Shown piece by piece: positions 7,454 to 15,424 of a DNA stretch of 26,257 bases. The notes beneath the pieces are model-generated. The model saw only the letters and a list, made by a program, of their open reading frames with translations, ran no database searches and was not told the origin of the DNA. The number at the start of each line of letters is the position of its first letter. Position 1 is the stretch's first letter. Origin of the DNA: RGIG2707 sp045600065 (GTDB lineage Bacteria > Bacillota > Clostridia > Peptostreptococcales > Anaerovoracaceae); NCBI GenBank assembly GCA_045600065.1, contig JAZRXE010000024.1, positions 1-26,257 on the forward strand. Direction: 5' to 3'. A program made the translations under genes and the position numbers.

Positions 7454-9187
7454 ATGTCTGAATGGATAATAGACCAACTGAATAGCGGCGTAAAGAAAAA
7501 GGATGGATTGTATCCGTCCATACTTCGCATACTGGAAAAACGGGGTGTGGACAGGGCAGCCATAGAGGATTTTCTGTCCGACAAGCCCAGGCTTACCCAT
7601 GATCCCTTTATGATGCCGGATCTTAAACCGGCTGTATTGCGCATACTGCGAGCTTCTGAAAAAAGGGAGCTCGTTTGTGTATATGGAGATTATGACGCCG
7701 ACGGCGTGACCTCTGCGGCATTGCTTATCGAGGTGTTCCGCAAGCTCTTCGATAAGGACCGCATGCCCCTGTACTACATACCAAGCCGCTTTACCGACGG
7801 CTACGGGCTGAACAACAGGGCTATAGACAAGATCGCTGCCATGGGCGTGGAGCTTCTTATAACCGCAGACTGCGGCAGCACCTCTCCGGTCGAGGTGAGC
7901 TATGCCAAGAGCCTGGGAATGGATGTCATAGTCACAGACCACCATACTCCGGATCCCGAGCTTGCCCCGGACTGTCTGTTTGTCAATGCCAAGCGCGCAG
8001 ACAGCAGATATCCTTTTAACGGGCTTTCCGGCTGCGGTGTGGTCTTCAAGCTGGTCCAGGGTATACAGCGGACCCTTGCCGAAAGGGGAGACAGCCGTTT
8101 CACCCGCAGCGATCTGAACAATTTGCTGGATCTGGTAGCGATCTCCACCGTGGCAGATGTTGTCCCTCTGCTGGACGAAAACAGGACCATGGTCAAATAC
8201 GGTCTGGATTTTGTGAACAGGCGCAGGCGCCCCGGGCTCAGAGCCCTGCTGCAGGCCCTGGATTTCGAGGATAAGACCGTCGATCCCGACAGAATAGGCT
8301 ATATGATAGCTCCGAATATAAATGCTTTGGGACGCATGAGCTCGGCTGCTGCCGCGGTTGAGCTGTTCTGCGGCTGCAAGGCAGACGGAAGCCCCGGCTC
8401 CGCACCCGAAGAGCTGGCTCAGGCCATGGTCCGGTGCAATGCCGAGCGCAAAAGAGAGCAGGAAATAACAGATTCCATATGCCGTGCATCGCTGGAAAAA
8501 GACAGCTGCGGAGAGCTTTTTCCCGTGATTTTCGCCGAAAAAGCCCACGAGGGCGTGGCTGGCATAGTGGCGGGCAATCTTAAAGAGAGCCTGAACAGGC
8601 CTGTCTGCATAGTCACCCCCATAGCCGGGGGCATGCTCAAGGGCACCGGAAGATCCATTAGCAGCATCAATATGCACGATGTGCTTGCTGAAAGCTCGGA
8701 GCTGTTCGAGCGCTTCGGCGGGCATGCAGGTGCCTGCGGCTTCAGTCTTAAGGCAGACAGACTGGAGGAGCTGAGAAGCAATCTTCAGCAGAGCATAAAA
8801 TCCAGGCTGGAGGCAGATCCCGACCTTCTGACAGAAAAGATCTACATAGAAAAAGAGCTTCAGGCAGAGGAAAAGACTCTGGATTTCGCTCACTGTGTGG
8901 AGAGGCTGCAGCCCTTCGGCGAGGCCAATCCCAGACCCTTGTTCTGTATGCTGGGCGCCGATGTCAGCGGAATACGCTTCATGGGCGAAGGCGGCAGACA
9001 CATGAAGTTCACCGCCCGCTGCGCCGACGGTATCCCCGTGGATTGCGTGCTTTTCCGCAGGGCTGCGGAGTTCGTGGCGCTTGCGGAAAGCGGAGAGCCT
9101 CTGGATATAGCCGGAGAGATCAGCATCAACGATTATGGCGGAACTGAAAAGCTTCAGTTTATCGTCACCGATATTAGGGAGTCCTGA
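7454..9187 (+). CDS. recJ: Single-stranded-DNA-specific exonuclease RecJ
   Basis: A 5'-3' single-strand DNA exonuclease for recombination and repair, 577 residues, about the length of E. coli RecJ. The DHH domain has DYDADG (residues 79-84), the TADCG block and DHH (162-164). The DHHA1 domain contains HEGVAGIVAGNL and the glycine-rich FGGHAGACGFSL. A C-terminal OB-like domain ends in an YGGTEKLQFIV-type strand. The start codon is 2 bases after the M23 stop with no clear ribosome site, so translation is probably coupled. RecJ inside an FtsEX-hydrolase-S41 cluster is unusual and is discussed in the findings. Confidence 0.95.
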   Translation: MSEWIIDQLNSGVKKKDGLYPSILRILEKRGVDRAAIEDFLSDKPRLTHDPFMMPDLKPAVLRILRASEKRELVCVYGDYDADGVTSAALLIEVFRKLFDKDRMPLYYIPSRFTDGYGLNNRAIDKIAAMGVELLITADCGSTSPVEVSYAKSLGMDVIVTDHHTPDPELAPDCLFVNAKRADSRYPFNGLSGCGVVFKLVQGIQRTLAERGDSRFTRSDLNNLLDLVAISTVADVVPLLDENRTMVKYGLDFVNRRRRPGLRALLQALDFEDKTVDPDRIGYMIAPNINALGRMSSAAAAVELFCGCKADGSPGSAPEELAQAMVRCNAERKREQEITDSICRASLEKDSCGELFPVIFAEKAHEGVAGIVAGNLKESLNRPVCIVTPIAGGMLKGTGRSISSINMHDVLAESSELFERFGGHAGACGFSLKADRLEELRSNLQQSIKSRLEADPDLLTEKIYIEKELQAEEKTLDFAHCVERLQPFGEANPRPLFCMLGADVSGIRFMGEGGRHMKFTARCADGIPVDCVLFRRAAEFVALAESGEPLDIAGEISINDYGGTEKLQFIVTDIRES

Positions 9188-9188
9188 T

Positions 9189-10397
9189 ATGTTTAAGATC
9201 AAAAAAAGCGCATTTATATTGCTTCTGGCTGCTGCCGCTGTCCTGGGAGGCCTGGGCACCTACGGCTGGCTTTTTGTAAACAGCAAGGTTGCCGATGGCA
9301 GCAGCATAATGGTGCCGTTGGATGTGTACGATTACTATACCTATCTTGAGGCCACCTATGACAAGGCTGAGCTGCTTCGCTCGGTGCTCATGGATGAGTA
9401 TTACATACCCGTAGACGAGGCCCAGATCAACGAGGGTATTTACCGTGGCATAATGGATTCTGTGGGAGATTACTACACCTTCTATATGGACGCGGAGGAA
9501 TATGACGAAATGCAGGTTTCCCTGACCGGCAACTATTCCGGCGTGGGAATAACCATGCAGGCTGACTACGACGGCTTTATCAAGGTCAGCGCCCTGAACA
9601 AAAACGGTCCTGCCTACGATTCGGGAATAAAGGTGGGCGATATCATCTATATGGTGGACGGCGAGGTCTTCACATCCGAGACCATGTCCCAGTGCGCGGC
9701 TAAGATCAGAGGCCCGGAGGGCACCTCGGTAACGGTGACCGTAGTAAGCGGGGATGGTCAGTCTGATTACACCTTCAAGCGTACCCGTATCTTCACCGAG
9801 ACAGTAAGCAGCAAAACGCTCGACGGCGGAATCGGATATATAAAGATCGATTCCTTCGAGGAGGCCACCGCCGAGGATTTCAGTATGGCTCTGACTGAGA
9901 TCGAAAATTCCGGGGCCAAAGCCTTTGTCATAGATCTGAGAGACAACCCCGGCGGCCTTGTGAATATGGCTGTGGATATCGCGGACATGCTTATGGACGC
10001 AGGCACGGTCGTCTACGCGGAGAACCAGGCCGGTCAGCGTTATTATTACCGCACGACACCGGGAAGGACCGATCTGAAATATGCAATACTGGTAAACGGT
10101 AATTCCGCTTCCTCTTCAGAGATACTCTCTGTAGGAGTACAGGAAAACGGCGAGGGAATAATCGTAGGCACCCAAAGCTTCGGCAAGGGCATCATTCAGA
10201 GCGTTGAAGAGCTGGAGGACGGAAGCGCCTTCCAGATGACCATAATGCAGTACTATTCACCCAACGGAAATGTAATCCACAAGCAGGGCGTTATGCCCGA
10301 CTATGAGGTTGAGCTGGACGAGGACTGCTGGAACGAAGACGGAGAGCTTGTAAATGACAAGCAGCTCCAAAAGGCTGTGGAGCTGCTGAGCGAATAA
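9189..10397 (+). CDS. S41 family C-terminal processing peptidase (CtpA/CtpB-like)
   Basis: Membrane-anchored serine protease, 402 residues from the ATG at 9189. The frame is open further upstream inside recJ, but the RNA has GGGAG 7 bases before 9189, and the hydrophobic anchor (about residues 7-28) follows directly. A PDZ domain lies near 108-195 (GVGITMQ, then VGDIIYMVDGE). The S41 core has DLRDNPGG, the serine block NSASSSEI with likely nucleophile Ser308, and FGKG with Lys333; their spacing of 25 equals that in E. coli Prc. It follows recJ by one base. Such proteases process or degrade exported proteins, and the M23 hydrolase two genes upstream is a plausible substrate (inference). Confidence 0.93.
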   Translation: MFKIKKSAFILLLAAAAVLGGLGTYGWLFVNSKVADGSSIMVPLDVYDYYTYLEATYDKAELLRSVLMDEYYIPVDEAQINEGIYRGIMDSVGDYYTFYMDAEEYDEMQVSLTGNYSGVGITMQADYDGFIKVSALNKNGPAYDSGIKVGDIIYMVDGEVFTSETMSQCAAKIRGPEGTSVTVTVVSGDGQSDYTFKRTRIFTETVSSKTLDGGIGYIKIDSFEEATAEDFSMALTEIENSGAKAFVIDLRDNPGGLVNMAVDIADMLMDAGTVVYAENQAGQRYYYRTTPGRTDLKYAILVNGNSASSSEILSVGVQENGEGIIVGTQSFGKGIIQSVEELEDGSAFQMTIMQYYSPNGNVIHKQGVMPDYEVELDEDCWNEDGELVNDKQLQKAVELLSE

Positions 10398-10411
10398 AAC
10401 ATAGCTGTTTT
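10396..10411. terminator. Small symmetric hairpin between convergent genes
   Basis: AAAACA (10396-10401) and TGTTTT (10406-10411) form a 6-base stem around TAGC, exactly between the S41 stop and the stop of the leftward regulator. T-rich arms on both strands suggest a weak bidirectional terminator. Confidence 0.4.
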
Positions 10412-10725
10412 CAGTTTTCAGGGCTGTCCTGCTTTTCTTTAAGGCGGGCAAGCACTGTGGTATAGCCCTCGGCTCCGTAGCCGAGGCATTTATTGACCCG
10501 GCTTATGGTTGCCGCGCTGGCCTTGGTAAGGGCAGCGATCTCGTTGTAGGTCTTGCCGCTGTCCAGCATCATGGCGACCTGCCAGCGCTGGGAAATGTCC
10601 TGAAGCTCCTTGATGGTCATCAGATCTTCAAAGAAACGGTAGCATTCCTCGCTGTCCCTGAGGCTGAGTATAGCTTCAAACAGCCGGTCGTTCTGGGGGT
10701 TTTTGAATTTTGAATCGTAGGCCAT
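10411..10725 (-). CDS. YerC/YecD-type TrpR-like transcriptional regulator
   Basis: Small DNA-binding protein of 104 residues, the family's usual size. The helical body FFEDLMTIKELQDISQRWQV and the helix-turn-helix region around TYNEIAALTKASAATISRV (about residues 58-77) match the YerC/YecD branch of the TrpR superfamily. This branch lacks a proven tryptophan-binding role, and its targets are mostly unknown. AAAGGAG upstream of 10725 supports the start. The gene is convergent with the S41 gene and divergent from the PPTase-RecX operon, so it may regulate that shared intergenic region (inference). Confidence 0.88.
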   Translation of the reverse strand: MAYDSKFKNPQNDRLFEAILSLRDSEECYRFFEDLMTIKELQDISQRWQVAMMLDSGKTYNEIAALTKASAATISRVNKCLGYGAEGYTTVLARLKEKQDSPEN

Positions 10726-10773
10726 GGTGCTCCTTTCTCTGTTTGCTGTGATCGCACTTCAGTATACGAAAGT

Positions 10774-10802
10774 ATTATATCCCCGGCGGCAGGGTTTTAC
10801 AA
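10774..10802 (-). promoter_or_regulatory. Promoter of the TrpR-like regulator
   Basis: On the minus strand TTGTAA (10797-10802) and TATAAT (10774-10779) are separated by exactly 17 bases. Transcription would start about 55 bases before the ATG. Confidence 0.6.
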
Positions 10803-10826
10803 GCCTTTGGCAGTATGCCGTATTAT
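10796..10826 (+). promoter_or_regulatory. Possible promoter of the PPTase-RecX/hydrogenase operon
   Basis: TTTACA (10796-10801) and TATTAT (10821-10826) are 19 bases apart. Transcription would then start almost at the ATG at 10831, which has no ribosome site. Its -35 overlaps the -35 of the opposing promoter. Confidence 0.3.
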
Positions 10827-10830
10827 ATAA

Positions 10831-11829
10831 ATGAGATTGCTGTATATAAAAAAGCAAAAAGGCCGAAGATACAGGTCCGAAGAGATCATCGAGGGGCTGA
10901 CCCACGAGGATGGCGGCAGACCTTTGCTTCCCGGCTCGAATATTACGGTCAGCGATACCTCCGATTACTGGATATGCTTTATAAGCGATTATGCGGCAGG
11001 CATAGACGCCGAAAACAGCAGCCGGGCAGTAAAGGTTTCCACGGTAAAGGCCCTTCACCCTGCGGAGCAGGCATACTTAACGCCTCTGGAGTCCGTATAC
11101 GGAGAGTGGAAGGCTGAATTTCTTCGCATATGGACCCGCAAGGAGGCCTATTCCAAGTTCTGCGGCAGGGGGCTTTCCATAGGGATGTCCGGTTTTTCCG
11201 CCGTTGGCCCGGACGGAGATCTTAGTCCTGTCATATTCAAAAAAAACTATCCTCCGGCTCTGGTCATGGATGTGCCCGGCCTGTCCGGTCTGACGGTATC
11301 CCTGTGTATACCCGCAGACGAACAGCTTCCGGCGGAGCTCATATGGCAGCAGCTGGAATACGATGCACCCTTCAATATCAGTGCCCTGGAAAAAGCAGCA
11401 GAGTTTTTGGATATCAGGGCCTATTCATCGGCGGAGATGGAAGGCAGGCTTACGGAGCTTGGCTATCCCCGGGATATTTCCCGGCAGGCAGTGGAGACAC
11501 TGAAGGAACGGGGCTATATAGATGACGAGGCCTATGCCCGCAGCCTGGCTCTGCGCATGGCCGGATCGGGAAAGGGCAAGCTCCGCATTCAGAGCGAGCT
11601 TCAGAAAAAAGGCATAGACAGGGCCCGAAGCTCTGAGCTTATGGAGGATATGGAAAACTCAGGCGAAGGTCTCAGCCAGAGAGAGCAGGCAAGGGCTCAG
11701 GCGGCCCGCATGTTCGGCGAGCCTCATCCTCTGACGGAAAAAGAGGCCGGAAAGCTTGCCCGCAAGCTGTTTTCATTAGGTTATGAAAACTCCGTGATAT
11801 ACGGAATTCTTGAAGAATACAGAAAGTAG
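10831..11829 (+). CDS. Fusion of 4'-phosphopantetheinyl transferase-like and RecX domains
   Basis: A 332-residue protein with two unrelated parts. Residues 1 to about 165 resemble an Sfp-type phosphopantetheinyl transferase: GRPLLPG (29-35), GIDAE (57-61) with Asp59 and Glu61 at the Mg-binding positions, and WTRKEAYSK (101-109) followed by GRGL, matching W..KE...K of Sfp. The usual SHS histidine is replaced (SDTSD, 41-45), and the N-terminal half-domain is shorter than in Sfp. Residues about 183-332 are a RecX-type RecA regulator, with GYIDDEAYARSLA (229-241) and further three-helix repeats. The frame is continuous, and an in-frame TAA directly before the ATG fixes the limit. No ribosome site is visible. 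The next gene begins 8 bases downstream. Both domain calls come from motif reading; the combined function is unknown. Confidence 0.8.
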   Translation: MRLLYIKKQKGRRYRSEEIIEGLTHEDGGRPLLPGSNITVSDTSDYWICFISDYAAGIDAENSSRAVKVSTVKALHPAEQAYLTPLESVYGEWKAEFLRIWTRKEAYSKFCGRGLSIGMSGFSAVGPDGDLSPVIFKKNYPPALVMDVPGLSGLTVSLCIPADEQLPAELIWQQLEYDAPFNISALEKAAEFLDIRAYSSAEMEGRLTELGYPRDISRQAVETLKERGYIDDEAYARSLALRMAGSGKGKLRIQSELQKKGIDRARSSELMEDMENSGEGLSQREQARAQAARMFGEPHPLTEKEAGKLARKLFSLGYENSVIYGILEEYRK

Positions 11830-11837
11830 GATTTTCT

Positions 11838-13673
11838 ATGAATAACAGATTGGAGCTGAGCAGTCTGTCCGCTCAGCAGGCTCAGATAGACCAGCTGTAT
11901 GACAGGCTGGAAAAGCGTATAGATTCAAGTCCCATAAGGACATGTCCGGTGGACATAGCGCTGGGGAGCCTGAGCATTTTCAGGGCCCAGAGCTGCGGGA
12001 AATGCACGCCGTGCAGAGAAGGGCTTGCACAGCTGACAAGGCTGATGAAGTCTGTGCTCGACAACAACGCCACAGAGGAGACGCTCAAGCTCATAGAAGA
12101 CCTGTCAGAAAGCATCAGAATCTCTGCAGACTGCGTGATCGGAACCACAGCAGCTGAAATAGTGCAAAGAAGTCTTCGGGATTTTCGGGACGATTATCTT
12201 GAGCATGTCCGCGATCACAACTGCCTTGCAAGATTCGAAGGACCTGTGCCCTGCAGAGCCCTGTGTCCTGCGGGAGTGGATATACCCGGCTACATAGCCC
12301 TTGTGGCGGCAGGCCGCAGCGAGGATGCGGTAAAGCTGATCAGAAAAGACAATCCCTTCCCCTCAGCCTGCGCATACATATGCGAGCACCCGTGCGAATC
12401 GCACTGCAGGAGAAGCCTTGTAGACGACGCGGTAAACATCAGAGGGCTAAAGCGCTACGCGGTAGACAATGCAGGAGAGGTGCCTGCTCCCAAAAAGGCA
12501 GCGGCCACGGGAAAGAAGGTAGCAGTGCTGGGAGGAGGCCCCGCAGGCCTTACAGCAGCATATTATCTGAGCGTTATGGGGCACAGCGTAACGGTATACG
12601 AGATGAGAGACAAGCTTGGCGGGATGCTGCGCTACGGCATACCCGAATACAGACTGCCCAAGGCACAGCTGGACAAAGAGATAGAATACATCATCTCAAC
12701 GGGGATAGAAGTAAAGACGGGAGTCAAGGTAGGCACAGACATCAGCCTTGAAGAGCTGCGAGAAAAATATGACAGCATCTTCGTGACCATAGGAGCCCAC
12801 AACAACAAGAAGCTGGGAGTAGAGGGAGAGGACGCGGCCGGAGTCATATCCGCAGTGAAGTTTCTTGCGGATGTCATAGAGGGAAATGCCCCGGACCTTA
12901 AGGGGAAGAAGGTAGTGGTCGTAGGAGGCGGAAACGTGGCAATGGATGTTACAAGGACATCCGTGCGCCTGGGAGCAAGGAGCGTGACCTGCGTATACAG
13001 AAGAAGAGCAGAGGATATGACGGCACTGCCCGAGGAAGTACACGGAGCGCAGGAGGAGGGAGCGATAATCCTGAGCCTGCATGCGCCTGTGGGAATAAAG
13101 ACAGATGCAAAGGGAAGAGCCTGCGCGCTGCTGGCCCAGCCTCAGATCACAGGCCCCTATGACAGGGGAGGAAGACCATCGCCGCGCAACGCGGACAAGC
13201 CCTGCACAGAGGTAGAGGCAGATCTGATAATACTTGCCATAGGCCAGGACATAGACAGCGCACCCTTCGGAGGGATGCTGCCCTTAAGCAGCGGAAAATT
13301 CATAGCAAACAGCGGATGCGCGGTAACAGACATACCGGGAATATTTGCCGGAGGAGACTGTGTGACAGGGCCTGCGACGGTCATAAAGGCCATAGCGGCA
13401 GGAAAGACGGCAGCGGCAAACATAGACAAGTATCTTGGGTATGAGCATCTGATAAGCACGGACGTGGAGATACCCGCACCCGTATCGGTAGATCCTACTC
13501 CCTGCGGAAGAGCGGGAATAGAGGAGCTTGATGCAGTCAGCCGCAAGGGATGCTTTGATTGCATAGAATGCGGAATGAGCACAGAGGCAGCCATGCAGGA
13601 GGCATCAAGGTGCCTGCGCTGCGATCATTACGGCTTCGGAGCCTTCAGGGGAGGGAGGACAGAAAAATGGTAA
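11838..13673 (+). CDS. NAD(P)H oxidoreductase subunit: NuoF-type Fe-S module fused to GltD-type flavoprotein
   Basis: A 611-residue protein predicted to pass electrons between NAD(P)H and the adjacent hydrogenase. Residues about 36-125 match the C-terminal [4Fe-4S] module of NuoF/HydB (SCGKCTPCREG with Cys53, 56 and 59, plus Cys99). Residues 130-215 form the GltD-type Fe-S domain (Cys139, 143, 182, 186 and 190). An FAD-binding Rossmann motif GGGPAGL lies at 232-238, a second nucleotide-binding motif VVGGGNVAMD at 361-370, and the GltD signature GDCVTGPATV at 506-515. A C-terminal cysteine cluster (572, 575, 578, 592, 595) may hold another Fe-S centre. The NuoF FMN/NADH domain itself is missing, so the GltD part must bind NAD(P)H. 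It overlaps hydA by 7 bases. Glycine codon GGA dominates here, unlike the neighbours. Confidence 0.88.
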   Translation: MNNRLELSSLSAQQAQIDQLYDRLEKRIDSSPIRTCPVDIALGSLSIFRAQSCGKCTPCREGLAQLTRLMKSVLDNNATEETLKLIEDLSESIRISADCVIGTTAAEIVQRSLRDFRDDYLEHVRDHNCLARFEGPVPCRALCPAGVDIPGYIALVAAGRSEDAVKLIRKDNPFPSACAYICEHPCESHCRRSLVDDAVNIRGLKRYAVDNAGEVPAPKKAAATGKKVAVLGGGPAGLTAAYYLSVMGHSVTVYEMRDKLGGMLRYGIPEYRLPKAQLDKEIEYIISTGIEVKTGVKVGTDISLEELREKYDSIFVTIGAHNNKKLGVEGEDAAGVISAVKFLADVIEGNAPDLKGKKVVVVGGGNVAMDVTRTSVRLGARSVTCVYRRRAEDMTALPEEVHGAQEEGAIILSLHAPVGIKTDAKGRACALLAQPQITGPYDRGGRPSPRNADKPCTEVEADLIILAIGQDIDSAPFGGMLPLSSGKFIANSGCAVTDIPGIFAGGDCVTGPATVIKAIAAGKTAAANIDKYLGYEHLISTDVEIPAPVSVDPTPCGRAGIEELDAVSRKGCFDCIECGMSTEAAMQEASRCLRCDHYGFGAFRGGRTEKW

Positions 13674-15424
13674 GACTGACTATAGACGGAAGGCCCTGTG
13701 AGGCAGCCGAAGGGACAACGATCCTTAAGGCGGCTGAGAGTCTGGGCATAAAGATCCCAACTCTGTGCTACTGGGAGGGCATAAACGACATAGGAGCCTG
13801 CCGCATATGCGTGGTGGAGGCAGAGGGACTGGACAGACTGATCTCAGCCTGCAATTCCAGGGCAGAGGACGGAATGGTCATATACACAGACAGTCCAAGG
13901 GTAAGAGCCTCCAGAAAGTTCAACCTTCAGCTGCTGCTGGCAAAGCATGACTGCCACTGCCCCACCTGCGTAAGAAACGGCAATTGCGAGCTTCAGACCC
14001 TGGCAGAGCAGTTCAATGTGCATTTTAATCCCTTTAAGGAAGAGATACCCCAAAACAGCTGGGATATGAGCGCCCCGTTCATCAGAGCGGCAAGCAAGTG
14101 CATAAAGTGCATGCGCTGCATACAGGTCTGCGACAAGATACAGGGAGCAGGCATATGGGATGTGCTGGGGACAGGGACAGTTACTACAGTGGGAGTCCAC
14201 GACAATCTGAACATCAACAGCGTAAGCTGCGCCTACTGCGGACAGTGCGTGACCCACTGCCCCACGGGAGCCCTCACGGAAAGAGACGATACAAGGGCGG
14301 TGCTGGACAATCTGGCAGATCCTGCAAAGATAACTGTGGTGCAGATAGCGCCTGCCATAAGGGCAGCCTGGGGAGAGGACCTGGGCATGGACAGAGATAC
14401 GGCGACCATGGGAAGGCTTGCAAGCACACTGCGTCAGATGGGCTTTGATTATGTGTTCGACACAAACTTCACAGCCGACCTTACCATCATGGAGGAGGGT
14501 TCGGAGTTTTTGCAGCGTTTCAAAAACAAAGAAGATTATCAGTGGCCCATGTTCACATCCTGCTGTCCGGGCTGGATAAGATATATCAAATCCCGCTATC
14601 CGGAGTTTACGGCAAATCTGTCTACGGCAAAATCGCCCCAGCAGATGTTCGGAGCAGTTACAAAGACATATTTTACAGAGAAGATAGGAGTCGATCCGAA
14701 GGATCTGTTCCTTGTATCTGTAATGCCGTGCATAGCCAAAAAGTCGGAGGCGGAGCTTCCCACCATGAAGTCTGCGCTTGGAGATAAGCCCGATGTGGAT
14801 GCTGTCATCACCACAAGAGAGCTTGTAAGGCTTATCAAGAGCGAGCATATAGATCCGTCTGTCCTGCCTGAATCGAAGCTCGATTCTCCGCTGGGCACCG
14901 GCACCGGTGCTGCTGTCATATTCGGAGCTACAGGCGGGGTCATGGATGCGGCACTGAGAAGCGCGTATTACCTTCTGACAGGCAAAAATCCCGATCCTGA
15001 CAGCTTTGTCAAGGTAAGGGGAATGGACGGCTGGAAGGAGGCTGTGTTCAGCATACCCTCAGCAGGAGATGTGAGGGTCGCTGTGGCATCGGGTCTGGGT
15101 AATGCCGGAAGGCTTCTGGATGCTGTAAAGGACGGACGTGTAAGCTATGACTTTGTGGAGATAATGGCATGCCCGGGCGGCTGCGCGGGTGGAGGCGGAC
15201 AGCCTATACACCCGGGAGAGGAGTTTGCACAGGTCAGAGGAGATCATCTGTGGCGCATGGATAAGGACCAGGCCATCAGATTCTCTCACGAGAACCCCGA
15301 TGTGCAGGCTCTTTACAGTGAATACTTCGGTCAGCCTCTGGGTGAAAGATCTCACCACCTGCTCCACACCGACCACTTTGCATGGGATATGCCGGAAACC
15401 AAAAAGGAGAATACGAACAGATGA
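13667..15424 (+). CDS. hydA: [FeFe] hydrogenase catalytic subunit
   Basis: Hydrogen-evolving or hydrogen-oxidising enzyme of 585 residues. The ATG at 13667 is chosen because GGGAGG precedes it by 8 bases and the 2Fe-2S domain starts at once. Domains in order: [2Fe-2S] ferredoxin (Cys34, 45, 48, 62); His-ligated [4Fe-4S] (His94, Cys98, 101, 107); two [4Fe-4S] clusters (Cys145-155 and Cys188-198); and the H-cluster domain with L1 TSCCPGW (Cys299, 300), L2 MPCIAKK (Cys355) and L3 ACPGGCAGGGGQP (Cys502, 506). A small-subunit-type tail ends the protein. This matches CpI-like enzymes, with all H-cluster ligands present. No hydE, hydF or hydG maturation genes lie in the window. The upstream flavoprotein is the obvious redox partner. 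Confidence 0.96.
   Translation: MVRLTIDGRPCEAAEGTTILKAAESLGIKIPTLCYWEGINDIGACRICVVEAEGLDRLISACNSRAEDGMVIYTDSPRVRASRKFNLQLLLAKHDCHCPTCVRNGNCELQTLAEQFNVHFNPFKEEIPQNSWDMSAPFIRAASKCIKCMRCIQVCDKIQGAGIWDVLGTGTVTTVGVHDNLNINSVSCAYCGQCVTHCPTGALTERDDTRAVLDNLADPAKITVVQIAPAIRAAWGEDLGMDRDTATMGRLASTLRQMGFDYVFDTNFTADLTIMEEGSEFLQRFKNKEDYQWPMFTSCCPGWIRYIKSRYPEFTANLSTAKSPQQMFGAVTKTYFTEKIGVDPKDLFLVSVMPCIAKKSEAELPTMKSALGDKPDVDAVITTRELVRLIKSEHIDPSVLPESKLDSPLGTGTGAAVIFGATGGVMDAALRSAYYLLTGKNPDPDSFVKVRGMDGWKEAVFSIPSAGDVRVAVASGLGNAGRLLDAVKDGRVSYDFVEIMACPGGCAGGGGQPIHPGEEFAQVRGDHLWRMDKDQAIRFSHENPDVQALYSEYFGQPLGERSHHLLHTDHFAWDMPETKKENTNR

Noticed and set aside
7448..9259. A 603-codon minus-strand frame over recJ
   Set aside because: Antisense shadow of a gene with all RecJ motifs; no start signal or domain.
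10831..11829. Two genes joined by a sequencing frameshift
   Set aside because: The frame is continuous with ordinary codon use through the linker, and no ribosome site or start codon precedes the RecX part.
13559..13666. Upstream extension of hydA
   Set aside because: It overlaps the previous gene, and the 2Fe-2S domain and GGGAGG site both point to the ATG at 13667.
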